Source: an uncultured Eubacteriales bacterium (GTDB taxonomy: Bacteria; Bacillota; Clostridia; Oscillospirales; Acutalibacteraceae). From it: DNA of 5,068 nucleotides. The notes beneath the pieces are model-generated. The model made no database searches. It saw nothing but the letters and a program-made list of their open reading frames with translations, and was not told the origin of the DNA. The stretch is from NCBI GenBank assembly GCA_900313475.1, contig OMRJ01000274.1, positions 1-5,068 of the forward strand, read 5' to 3'. A program made the translations under genes and the position numbers. Position 1 is the first letter of the stretch; each line of letters starts with the position of its first letter. Below, in pieces: positions 1-5,068 of this stretch.

Positions 1-612
1 ACCTCGGCTCAGACCGTTATCGAAGCCGTTAAAACAGCGAAGAAATACGGCACAGTCGTCTCCTATGACCTCAACTATCGCCCGTCGCTGTGGAAAGGTA
101 TAGGCGGTCAGGCAAAGGCACAGCAGGTCAATAAGGAAATCGCAAAATATGTTGACGTAATGATCGGCAATGAAGAGGACTTTACCGCCTGTCTCGGTCT
201 TGAGGTCGAGGGCAACGACGCCGAGCTTAAGGAGCTTAATATGAGCGGTTATTACAAGATGATTGAAACCGCAACAAAGGCTTACCCGAATTTCAAGGTA
301 ATCGCAACCACTCTCAGAACAGTCAGAACGGCAACCGTCAACGACTGGAAGGCTATCTGCTGGGCTGACGGAAAGATATATAATTCAATAGAATACCCGG
401 GTCTTGAAATTCTTGACAGAGTCGGCGGCGGCGACAGCTTTGCTTCGGGTCTGATTTACGGTCTGATGACATTTGAAGACGCACAGAAGGCTGTCAATTA
501 CGGTGTAGTTCACGGTGCGCTTGCTATGACAACACCGGGCGACACCTCAATGGCTTCTCTCAAAGAGGTAGAAGCAAAGGTCGGCGGAGCAGGCGCAAGA
601 GTTCAAAGATAA
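1..612 (+). CDS. kdgK: 2-keto-3-deoxygluconate kinase, PfkB family (N-terminus outside window)
   Basis: This is a sugar kinase predicted to phosphorylate 2-keto-3-deoxygluconate (KDG) to KDPG with ATP in the cytoplasm. The frame is open from base 1, so the gene begins upstream; 203 residues are visible and, by family length (about 310-340), roughly the first third is missing. Visible landmarks, numbered from the first visible residue, are a substrate-domain segment YDLNYRPSLW (22-31), the NEEDF segment (57-61) and the PfkB signature DRVGGGDSFASG (139-150). In the signature, the Asp of GGGD (residue 145) aligns with the catalytic base and the glycines form the anion hole. The DRVGGGD form is typical of KDG kinases rather than of ribokinase or fructokinase, but specificity is inferred mainly from the KDPG aldolase 15 bp downstream. 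The ATG at 160 is internal, because conserved sequence continues upstream of it. The stop is TAA at 610-612. Confidence 0.9.
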   Translation, partial: TSAQTVIEAVKTAKKYGTVVSYDLNYRPSLWKGIGGQAKAQQVNKEIAKYVDVMIGNEEDFTACLGLEVEGNDAELKELNMSGYYKMIETATKAYPNFKVIATTLRTVRTATVNDWKAICWADGKIYNSIEYPGLEILDRVGGGDSFASGLIYGLMTFEDAQKAVNYGVVHGALAMTTPGDTSMASLKEVEAKVGGAGARVQR

Positions 613-627
613 GAGAGGGGAAGCACC

Positions 628-1278
628 ATGTCAAATAAAATAGAAACACTTAACAGAATTCATGAAGCCGGCATTGTTGCTGTTGTCAGAGCAACAAGCA
701 TTGAGCAGGCTGAAAGAATAACCGACGCATGCATTGAGGGCGGAGTTGCCGCTATTGAGCTGACATTCACCGTCCCGAGAGCGGACAAGCTGATAGAAGC
801 CATGAGAACAAAGTATTCTTCAGGCGAAATTATTATCGGCGCAGGCACGGTTATGGATGAAGCGACAGCGAGAATAGCCATTCTCTCGGGCGCAGAATAT
901 GTTGTTGCACCTTATTTTGACGAAGCAACCGTTCGCTGCTGTAACCGTTACGGCGTTCCGTCAATGCCGGGTATCGGCTCTGTCACGGAGGCTGTTCACG
1001 CTATGGAGGCGGGCGCAGACGTTCTCAAGGTGTTCCCCGGAGATATTCTCGGCGCAAACTTTATCAAAGACGTTCACGGACCTATTCCCAACGCAATAAT
1101 GATGCCCTCGGGCGGCGTTGACATAAATAATGTCAAGGACTGGATAAAAGCAGGAGCATTTGCTGTAGGCGCAGGCTCTTCACTGACTGCCGGCGCAAAA
1201 ACAGGCGACTACAATAAAATTACCGAAACAGGCAAAATTTTTGTTCAGCGCATCAAAGAAGCAAGAAGCGGCAACTGA
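628..1278 (+). CDS. eda: 2-dehydro-3-deoxyphosphogluconate (KDPG) aldolase
   Basis: This class I aldolase cleaves KDPG to pyruvate and glyceraldehyde-3-phosphate, and family members may also act on 4-hydroxy-2-oxoglutarate. At 216 residues it has the full length of the family and is a single TIM barrel. Visible landmarks are the catalytic Glu44 in AAIELT, the GAGTV strand (71-75), PGIGSVTEA (114-122), the Schiff-base Lys134 in VLKVFPGD, the phosphate-binding PSGGV (160-164) and GAGSSL (181-186). Compared with E. coli Eda, the Arg of LRT is Thr48, while an Arg sits on strand 1 (Arg21), as in Bacillus-type KdgA; SPGF is replaced by APYF and PTGG by PSGG. The start at 628 is fixed by the purine-rich SD-like GAGAGGGG at 613-620, 7 nt upstream. 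The gene is co-directional with the KDG kinase and probably co-transcribed, completing KDG breakdown. Confidence 0.95.
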   Translation: MSNKIETLNRIHEAGIVAVVRATSIEQAERITDACIEGGVAAIELTFTVPRADKLIEAMRTKYSSGEIIIGAGTVMDEATARIAILSGAEYVVAPYFDEATVRCCNRYGVPSMPGIGSVTEAVHAMEAGADVLKVFPGDILGANFIKDVHGPIPNAIMMPSGGVDINNVKDWIKAGAFAVGAGSSLTAGAKTGDYNKITETGKIFVQRIKEARSGN

Positions 1279-1302
1279 CAGTTTATTGAAAAGGAAAAAA
1301 AC

Positions 1303-1716
1303 ATGAGTGATAAAAAGAATAACGCTCTCAGACCTTTCGGAATGAGAGACAAAATAGGCTATGCAATGGGCGATTTCGGCTGTAATATGAGCTTTTCGTT
1401 CATCAGCAGTTATATGATAACTTTTTTTGTTATTTGTATGAAGATTGATCCCGTTGTGTGCGGTGTACTAATCTTTATCGGTAAGGTTTTCGACGCAATT
1501 AACGACCCGATTGTCGGCGGACTGGTTGACTCCTCAAGACCCGGCAAGGAGGGCAAATTCAAAACATGGATAAAGTGGGCGAGCATACCTCTTCTTATTT
1601 GCAGTGTGCTTATGTTCATCTATGTCCCGAATGCTCCCATGGCAGTGAAAATCGCAATGTGTCTCGGGCTTTACTGCTTATGGAGCGTTTCCTACACTAG
1701 CGTAAATGTACCTTAA
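1303..1716 (+). CDS. GPH-family sugar:cation symporter, 3'-truncated (about TM1-4 only)
   Basis: This is the N-terminal third of a glycoside-pentoside-hexuronide:cation symporter (MFS, MelB-like), an inner-membrane carrier of about 450-500 residues with 12 helices. Only 137 residues remain. The N-terminal segment GMRDKIGYAMGDFG is family-typical, and VFDAINDPIVGG (62-73) carries Asp64 and Asp68, matching the MelB cation-site Asp55 and Asp59. GKFKTWI (84-90) is the conserved cytoplasmic loop. The protein ends at SYTSVNVP, where family members continue with a YGSL-like motif into the next loop; here the stop TAA (1714-1716) arises at a junction with unrelated DNA. No later part of the carrier occurs in any frame downstream. 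A weak AAGGA site (1291-1295) precedes ATG 1303. Its position after kdgK and eda suggests hexuronate or oligo-uronide uptake (inference). As it stands it should not be functional: a pseudogene, or an assembly artefact. Confidence 0.88.
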   Translation: MSDKKNNALRPFGMRDKIGYAMGDFGCNMSFSFISSYMITFFVICMKIDPVVCGVLIFIGKVFDAINDPIVGGLVDSSRPGKEGKFKTWIKWASIPLLICSVLMFIYVPNAPMAVKIAMCLGLYCLWSVSYTSVNVP

Positions 1717-1719
1717 CAT
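1678..1719 (-). pseudogene. Start of a minus-strand gene, truncated after a few codons (identity unknown)
   Basis: The minus strand reads GAGGAG (plus positions 1728-1733), an 8-nt spacer, then ATG at 1719-1717, with a good sigma-A-like promoter upstream at 1747-1775. This is a complete gene-start architecture. The reading frame, however, runs at once into the antisense of the symporter gene and stops after 13 codons (TAA at 1680-1678). Only the first two or three codons (MLR...) could belong to the original gene; the rest is readthrough into the neighbouring sequence. I infer that this was the divergently transcribed neighbour of groESL, lost at the same junction that cut off the symporter. 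Too little is left to name a product. Alternatively it is a genuine leader peptide, or the start signals are coincidental. Confidence 0.45.
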
Positions 1720-1746
1720 TTTTCTTACTCCTCAACCTTTTTCTAT

Positions 1747-1775
1747 ATATTATCACACAAGAATGTTCAAGTCAA
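1747..1775 (-). promoter_or_regulatory. Sigma-A-like promoter of the truncated divergent gene
   Basis: On the minus strand the -35 box is TTGACT (plus 1770-1775; 5 of 6 to consensus) and the -10 box is TAATAT (plus 1747-1752; 4 of 6), separated by an optimal 17 bp. A GAGGAG ribosome binding site and an ATG follow at suitable distances, which supports a real promoter rather than a chance match in AT-rich DNA. It fires away from groES. Confidence 0.6.
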
Positions 1776-1783
1776 CGAACATT
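1762..1783. repeat. 7-bp inverted repeat flanking a -35 box, operator-like
   Basis: The arms AATGTTC (1762-1768) and GAACATT (1777-1783) are perfect complements separated by 8 bp. The spacer contains exactly the -35 box (1770-1775) of the minus-strand promoter, a placement typical of a repressor operator. The half-site resembles half of the Gram-positive LexA box, but the arms point the opposite way (GTTC then GAAC), so a LexA assignment is not supported. The regulator is unknown. Confidence 0.45.
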
Positions 1784-1810
1784 TTACACGGATGCACTTA
1801 AGTATTTTGG

Positions 1811-1849
1811 AAAACAAACAATTTTTTTTGATTTTTTTTATAAAAGGGG
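1811..1849 (+). promoter_or_regulatory. A/T-tract region upstream of the groESL -35 box (possible UP element)
   Basis: About 39 bp of nearly pure A/T, with two runs of eight T separated by GA, lie directly upstream of the -35 box at 1850. Phased A/T tracts in this position commonly act as UP elements contacted by the RNA polymerase alpha subunit and as bent DNA. This is inferred from composition and position only. Confidence 0.4.
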
Positions 1850-1877
1850 TTGCAATTTCAAAAAAATGGGGTAAAAT
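1850..1877 (+). promoter_or_regulatory. groESL promoter, sigma-A type
   Basis: The -35 is TTGCAA (1850-1855; 4 of 6) and the -10 is TAAAAT (1872-1877; 5 of 6), with a 16-bp spacer. Transcription would start near 1884, inside the CIRCE operator that begins at 1882. That is the usual arrangement for HrcA-repressed chaperone operons and supports the assignment. Confidence 0.75.
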
Positions 1878-1881
1878 ATAT

Positions 1882-1908
1882 TTAGCACTCGAAAAACAAG
1901 AGTGCTAA
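1882..1908 (+). promoter_or_regulatory. CIRCE operator (HrcA binding site)
   Basis: The arms TTAGCACTC (1882-1890) and GAGTGCTAA (1900-1908) form a perfect 9-bp inverted repeat with the standard 9-nt spacer, matching the CIRCE consensus without mismatch. HrcA binds this element as a repressor and is reactivated by GroEL, giving heat-shock feedback control of groES-groEL. It overlaps the predicted transcription start, so the leader RNA would also carry the hairpin. hrcA is not in the window. Confidence 0.97.
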
Positions 1909-1933
1909 ACAAATTTTATTGTATAATCAATTC

Positions 1934-1939
1934 AGGAGG
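1934..1939 (+). promoter_or_regulatory. groES ribosome binding site
   Basis: A perfect AGGAGG lies 10 nt upstream of the ATG at 1950. It fixes the groES start there and rules out the in-frame GTG at 1902, which lies inside the CIRCE operator. Confidence 0.9.
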
Positions 1940-1949
1940 TTGTTATATT

Positions 1950-2234
1950 ATGAAACTCAGACCTTTAGGCGACAAAGTCGTTCTCCGGTTCACACAGGCA
2001 GAGGAAATTTCGAAAGGCGGTCTTTATCTCGCCGCTTCCGCACAGGAAAAGCCGCAATATGCCGTCGTTGTTGCGGTAGGCCCCGGCGGAATGGTTGACG
2101 GCAAGGAAATAAAGATGGACGTTAAGGTCGGCGACAAGGTAATTTTAAGCAAATATTCCGGCACCGAAGTCAAAATAGACGGCGAAGAATATACTATAGT
2201 TAAGGTCAGCGACATTCTCGCTGTAGCCGAATAA
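1950..2234 (+). CDS. groES: Co-chaperonin GroES (Hsp10)
   Basis: GroES is the seven-subunit lid that caps GroEL in the cytoplasm and closes the folding chamber during the ATP cycle. The product is 94 residues, the normal length, beginning MKLRPLGDKVVLRF like other GroES proteins. The mobile loop runs from about residue 17 to 34, followed by the PQYAVVVAVGPG strand (35-46), the roof-loop region (47-57), KVGDKVILSKYSGTEVK (59-75) and the terminal YTIVKVSDILAV (81-92). The GroEL-contact tripeptide, Ile-Val-Leu in E. coli (25-27), is Leu-Tyr-Leu here, which is unusual. The start was chosen from the AGGAGG site and the conserved N-terminus. It is the first gene of the CIRCE-controlled operon, 13 bp before groEL. 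Confidence 0.97.
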   Translation: MKLRPLGDKVVLRFTQAEEISKGGLYLAASAQEKPQYAVVVAVGPGGMVDGKEIKMDVKVGDKVILSKYSGTEVKIDGEEYTIVKVSDILAVAE

Positions 2235-2247
2235 GGGAGGAAAAATC

Positions 2248-3891
2248 ATGGCTAAACAGTTACTTTACGGTGAAGAAGCAAGAAAAGCGCTCCAGTCGGG
2301 CATTGATAAACTGAGCAACACAGTCAAAATCACTTTAGGCCCCAAGGGCAGAAACGTTGTGCTTGACAAAAAATACGGTGCGCCCCTCATCACCAACGAC
2401 GGTGTGACAATCGCAAAAGAAATCGAGCTTGAAGATCCTTTCGAAAATATGGGTGCACAGCTCGTCAAAGAAGTTGCAACCAAAACAAACGATATCGCGG
2501 GTGACGGCACCACTACGGCAACGCTTCTCGCACAGGCACTCGTCAGCGAGGGAATGAAGAATGTTGCCGCCGGCGCAAATCCGATGGTTGTCAAGAAGGG
2601 TATCCAAAAAGCTGTCGACACTGCAGTGGAAGAACTCAAAAAGATCGCTCATCCCGTCACGGGCAGCAGCGATATCGCAAGAATAGCTACCATTTCGGCA
2701 GCCGATGAAACAGTCGGCAAGCTCATTGCAGAGGCTATGGAAAAAGTCACCTCCGACGGCGTTATCACCGTTGAAGAGTCAAAGACAGCCGAAACAAACT
2801 GTGATGTCGTTGAAGGTATGCAATTTGACCGCGGCTACATTTCACCTTACATGGTCACCGACACAGATAAGATGGAAGCCGTTGTCGACGACGCTTATAT
2901 TCTCATAACCGATAAGAAGATTTCAAATATTCAGGAAATTCTCCCCTTGCTTGAAAAGATTCTTCAGTCGGGCAAGAAGCTTATCATCGTTGCGGAGGAC
3001 GTTGAGGGCGAAGCACTCGCGACAATCCTTGTCAACAAGCTCCGCGGTACATTCACGTGCATCTGCGTAAAGGCTCCCGGTTTCGGCGACAGACGCAAGG
3101 AAATGCTTCAGGATATCGCAATTCTTACCGGCGGTCAGGTTATAACCTCCGATCTCGGACTTGAGCTTAAGGACGCAACGGTTGAAATGCTCGGCAGAGC
3201 AAAGCAGGTCAAGGTCACAAAGGAAAACACCACTATTGTTGACGGTGCAGGCGACAAAGAATCCATAAAAGAGAGAATCGCGCAGATTAAGAATCAGATC
3301 GAGGTTACCACATCCGAATTTGATCGTGAAAAGCTGCAGGAAAGACTTGCAAAACTTTCGGGCGGCGTAGCCGTAATTCACGTCGGTGCAGCGACCGAGG
3401 TTGAGATGAAAGAAAAGAAGCTCCGTATCGAGGATGCTCTCGCAGCGACAAAAGCCGCCGTTGAGGAAGGCTACGTTGCAGGAGGCGGTATCGCGCTTCT
3501 CAACGTCATACCCGCTGTCAAGGCTCTGCTTGATACCGCGGAAAACACCGACGAAGCGACCGGAATCAAGATTGTCCTCAAGGCAATCGAGGCTCCCATC
3601 CGTCAGATCGCTGCAAACGCAGGACTCGAAGGCTCCGTAATAATTGATGCCATCGTCCGCTCCGGCAAGACCGGTTACGGCTTCAACTTCGCAACGGAGG
3701 AATATGTCGACATGTTCGAGACGGGCATTCTCGATCCCACAAAGGTAACACGTTCGGCACTCCAGAATGCGGCATCCGTAGCGGCAATGGTTCTCACAAC
3801 AGAGAGCCTTGTTACCGACAAGCCCGATCCGGCAGCCGATGCGGCTGCGGCAGCCGCAATGGCAAACGCACAGGGCGGCGGAATGTATTAA
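2248..3891 (+). CDS. groEL: Chaperonin GroEL (Hsp60)
   Basis: GroEL is the ATP-driven double-ring folding chamber, partner of the GroES encoded 13 bp upstream and feedback activator of HrcA. At 547 residues it is full length. The N-terminal equatorial domain has ITLGPKGRNVVLD (28-40), the DGVTIAKEI nucleotide region (51-59) and GDGTTT (85-90) with the Mg/ATP-binding Asp86. The intermediate domain carries Asp396 in RIEDAL, the residue needed for ATP hydrolysis (E. coli Asp398). The apical domain (about 190-375) shows the substrate/GroES-binding face, RGYISPY (195-201) and the EILPLLEKI and ALATILVN helices (230-263). The chaperonin signature AAVEEGYVAGGG is at 403-414. The C-terminus has an alanine-rich stretch and a single short GGGM motif ending in Tyr, so the flexible Gly-Met tail is shorter than in many species. 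A GGGAGG site (2235-2240) lies 7 nt before the ATG. Confidence 0.99.
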   Translation: MAKQLLYGEEARKALQSGIDKLSNTVKITLGPKGRNVVLDKKYGAPLITNDGVTIAKEIELEDPFENMGAQLVKEVATKTNDIAGDGTTTATLLAQALVSEGMKNVAAGANPMVVKKGIQKAVDTAVEELKKIAHPVTGSSDIARIATISAADETVGKLIAEAMEKVTSDGVITVEESKTAETNCDVVEGMQFDRGYISPYMVTDTDKMEAVVDDAYILITDKKISNIQEILPLLEKILQSGKKLIIVAEDVEGEALATILVNKLRGTFTCICVKAPGFGDRRKEMLQDIAILTGGQVITSDLGLELKDATVEMLGRAKQVKVTKENTTIVDGAGDKESIKERIAQIKNQIEVTTSEFDREKLQERLAKLSGGVAVIHVGAATEVEMKEKKLRIEDALAATKAAVEEGYVAGGGIALLNVIPAVKALLDTAENTDEATGIKIVLKAIEAPIRQIAANAGLEGSVIIDAIVRSGKTGYGFNFATEEYVDMFETGILDPTKVTRSALQNAASVAAMVLTTESLVTDKPDPAADAAAAAAMANAQGGGMY

Positions 3892-3901
3892 AATATAATC
3901 T

Positions 3902-3931
3902 CCGGGGCATGCGCTTCGGCACACGTCCCGG
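3902..3931 (+). other. Hairpin with UUCG tetraloop after groEL, no T-run
   Basis: The left arm 3902-3914 and right arm 3919-3931 pair over 13 positions with two mismatches and one G-U, closed by a C(UUCG)G tetraloop, a very stable RNA cap. It begins 11 bp after the groEL stop. No T-run follows, so it is not a classical terminator; a 3'-end stabiliser of the groESL mRNA or a degraded terminator is more likely (inference). Confidence 0.55.
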
Positions 3932-3940
3932 GCAGCTCAA

Positions 3941-3993
3941 AAGGGTCTGTCGCAAATTGTGAATTCGATTTGCGACAGACCCTTCGTTTTTTT
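3941..3993 (+). terminator. Rho-independent terminator of groESL with 17-bp perfect stem
   Basis: Perfectly complementary 17-nt arms (3941-3957 and 3968-3984) flank a 10-nt loop, and seven T follow at 3987-3993. This would end groESL transcription on the plus strand. On the minus strand the same hairpin lies just after the stop of the pseudouridine synthase gene and is followed by only four T, so it could serve weakly in both directions between these convergent operons. The long, symmetric stem is more than a terminator needs and may be a dispersed palindromic repeat. Confidence 0.85.
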
Positions 3994-3999
3994 GTCAAT

Positions 4000-4887
4000 T
4001 CAGGCTTTCGCGCCTTCAAGAATAATATCGGTCAGTTTTTGCATATCCTCCGGCATCGGTGCCGAAAAGCTCATTTTTTTCCCGTTTACGGGGTGAAAAA
4101 GCTCCACCTTCGCACAGTGCAGCGCCGCCCTGCCGATAAGTTTATTTTTCGAGCCGTACATTTCATCTCCCGCAAGCGGTGTGCCGAGCGACGAAAAATG
4201 GACGCGTATCTGATGCGTCCGCCCCGTTTCAAGCGTGATCCGCAAAACGGACATTTCACCGTTCGTGCACTCAGCGCTCCAATGAGTAACCGCACGCTCC
4301 CCGTTTTCGCCGACTGCGCGAAGCGTTTTTCCGGGGTCGGGACGACAGATCGGACGATCTACGGTTCCGTTGCCGTGATATTCACCGTCGACTATTGCAA
4401 TGTATGTTTTGTCGTAATTTGCACTCATTACCGAAGCCGAGTGGCGGTTAAGAGCGAGGATAACAAGTCCCGACGTACATTTGTCCAGCCGTCCCACCGC
4501 CCTGAACGGGATGCTTTCTCCTTTTGAACGGAAATAGGCGGCAAACTCGTTCGCAAGCGTGTCGCCCTGGTGATTATGCGTCGGGTGCACGGCAAGAAAA
4601 GGCGGCTTATTTACCACCATAATATCCTCGTCCTCATACACTATATCAAGGTCGTCAAATTGTGTGGCGGGAATATTGCTTTCGACTTCCGGCAATTCGA
4701 CCGTAATCCTGTCACCCGTTTTCAAAATATCGATTGTTCGCGCATGCGCCCCGTTTATCCTGAGTCCGTTTTCACTGTGCCGAAGCTTTGTCACGGTACG
4801 CGCGGACGCATGAATGCCCGCTTTCAAAAAGGTGTAAAGCTTTTTCCCGTCAAAATCCGCGGTAACGGTATATTCAAGTACTCTCAT
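4000..4887 (-). CDS. RluA-family RNA pseudouridine synthase
   Basis: This enzyme isomerises specific uridines in RNA, probably rRNA, to pseudouridine. The 295 residues match the size of S4-domain RluA-family enzymes. An N-terminal S4-like RNA-binding domain spans about 14-68. The catalytic domain follows, with IVYEDEDIMVVNKPP (82-96), the active-site motif VGRLDKCTSGL (131-141) carrying the nucleophile Asp135, the conserved Tyr162 in KTYIAIVDG, and GRTHQIRVHFSSLGTPLAGDEMYG (222-245) with the conserved Arg228. The residue before RLD is Gly rather than the frequent His, a variation known in the family. Sequence alone does not tell RluA, RluC, RluD or YjbO/YhcT-like targets apart. The start codon overlaps the uvrA stop (ATGA) and no clear SD precedes it, so translation is probably coupled to uvrA. 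It is convergent with groESL and stops 7 bp beyond the shared terminator's T-run. Confidence 0.93.
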   Translation of the reverse strand: MRVLEYTVTADFDGKKLYTFLKAGIHASARTVTKLRHSENGLRINGAHARTIDILKTGDRITVELPEVESNIPATQFDDLDIVYEDEDIMVVNKPPFLAVHPTHNHQGDTLANEFAAYFRSKGESIPFRAVGRLDKCTSGLVILALNRHSASVMSANYDKTYIAIVDGEYHGNGTVDRPICRPDPGKTLRAVGENGERAVTHWSAECTNGEMSVLRITLETGRTHQIRVHFSSLGTPLAGDEMYGSKNKLIGRAALHCAKVELFHPVNGKKMSFSAPMPEDMQKLTDIILEGAKA

Positions 4888-5068
4888 AGGCGATTACCGT
4901 CTCTGTCAAGAACTCTTTTGAGATACTGCCCGGTATAGCTGTCAGTACACTGCGCTATTTCCTCCGGTGTTCCTGCCGCAACAATTGTGCCGCCTCTGAA
5001 ACCGCCCTCCGGACCGAGGTCGATAATGTAATCGGCGCATTTTATAACATCAAGATTGTGTTCAATCA
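4884..5068 (-). CDS. uvrA: UvrABC excinuclease ATPase subunit A, C-terminal end (partial)
   Basis: UvrA is the damage-recognition ABC ATPase of nucleotide excision repair. Only the last 60 residues plus part of one codon are present; the rest lies past the window edge. The visible part begins IEHNLDVIKCADYIIDLGPEG, where the His of IEH is the switch (H-loop) histidine of the second ATPase domain. GGFRGGTIVAAGTPEEIA and a final YTGQYLKRVL follow, matching the usual UvrA C-terminus. No full-length UvrA motif can be checked here. The stop TGA (4886-4884) overlaps the ATG of the pseudouridine synthase gene by 4 bp, so the two form one minus-strand transcription unit. Confidence 0.95.
   Translation of the reverse strand, partial: IEHNLDVIKCADYIIDLGPEGGFRGGTIVAAGTPEEIAQCTDSYTGQYLKRVLDRDGNRL

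Noticed and set aside
1762..1783. LexA (SOS) box
   Set aside because: The Gram-positive LexA box is GAAC-N4-GTTC; here the halves occur in the opposite order with an 8-bp spacer.
1717..1881. Insertion sequence or transposon end explaining the symporter truncation
   Set aside because: I found no transposase fragment, terminal inverted repeat or target-site duplication; the sequence looks like a normal gene-start and promoter region.
1922..1927. Perfect TATAAT between CIRCE and the groES RBS as a second promoter
   Set aside because: No -35 box lies at 16-18 bp upstream and no extended -10 TG is correctly spaced; the start would fall within the ribosome binding site.
1902..1949. GTG at 1902 as an earlier groES start
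   Set aside because: It lies inside the CIRCE operator and upstream of the AGGAGG site; conserved GroES sequence begins at the ATG at 1950.
2923..3924. 333-codon open frame on the minus strand antisense to groEL, Cys-rich
   Set aside because: It lies wholly opposite the strongly conserved groEL coding sequence, has no family resemblance and has the odd composition expected of an antisense shadow.
3970..4527. 185-codon plus-strand frame opposite the pseudouridine synthase gene
   Set aside because: It begins inside the terminator hairpin, lacks a ribosome binding site, and overlaps a clear RluA-family gene whose motifs are intact on the minus strand.
4570..4938. 122-codon plus-strand frame opposite the pseudouridine synthase 5' end and the uvrA 3' end
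   Set aside because: It is antisense to two recognised genes and shows no recognisable motif or start signals.
1..5068. CRISPR array, tRNA or rRNA gene
   Set aside because: No regularly spaced direct repeats, cloverleaf-like segments or rRNA-like stretches were seen on reading both strands.

Overview
The window looks like chromosomal DNA from a low-to-mid-GC Gram-positive bacterium, most likely a gut-type Clostridia (Oscillospiraceae/Ruminococcaceae-like). That placement is inferred from a perfect CIRCE operator before groES-groEL, strong AGGAGG-type ribosome binding sites, sigma-A-like promoters and the flavour of the proteins. No 16S or other decisive marker is present.

Layout. (1) Positions 1-1716, plus strand: the end of a hexuronate/ketogluconate catabolic operon. 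It holds the C-terminal part of a PfkB-family 2-keto-3-deoxygluconate kinase, a complete KDPG aldolase, and the first ~137 codons of a GPH-family (MelB-type) sugar:cation symporter. Kinase and aldolase are consecutive steps (KDG to KDPG to pyruvate + glyceraldehyde-3-phosphate), and the symporter would bring in the sugar acid or its oligomer. (2) Positions ~1711-1719: an abrupt junction. The symporter stops inside the conserved motif that ends transmembrane segment 4, and the next bases are the start codon, ribosome binding site and promoter of a different gene on the minus strand, which has lost nearly all of its coding sequence. Two genes broken at one point indicates a rearrangement or a chimeric assembly. 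(3) Positions 1720-1949: a regulatory region with the orphaned minus-strand promoter and an inverted repeat around its -35 box, an A/T-tract stretch, the groESL promoter and CIRCE. (4) Positions 1950-3891: groES and groEL, 13 bp apart, the HrcA-controlled chaperonin operon. (5) Positions 3892-3999: a UUCG-tetraloop hairpin and then a very long perfect hairpin with a T-run, lying between convergent transcription units. (6) Positions 4000-5068, minus strand: the C-terminal end of uvrA overlapping by 4 bp (ATGA) a RluA-family pseudouridine synthase gene.

I see no mobile-element gene, CRISPR array, tRNA, rRNA or new multi-gene system. The genes themselves belong to well-known families. The points worth a second look are the double-truncation junction, the operator-like repeat on the orphaned promoter, the atypical GroES mobile loop, and the two hairpins after groEL.
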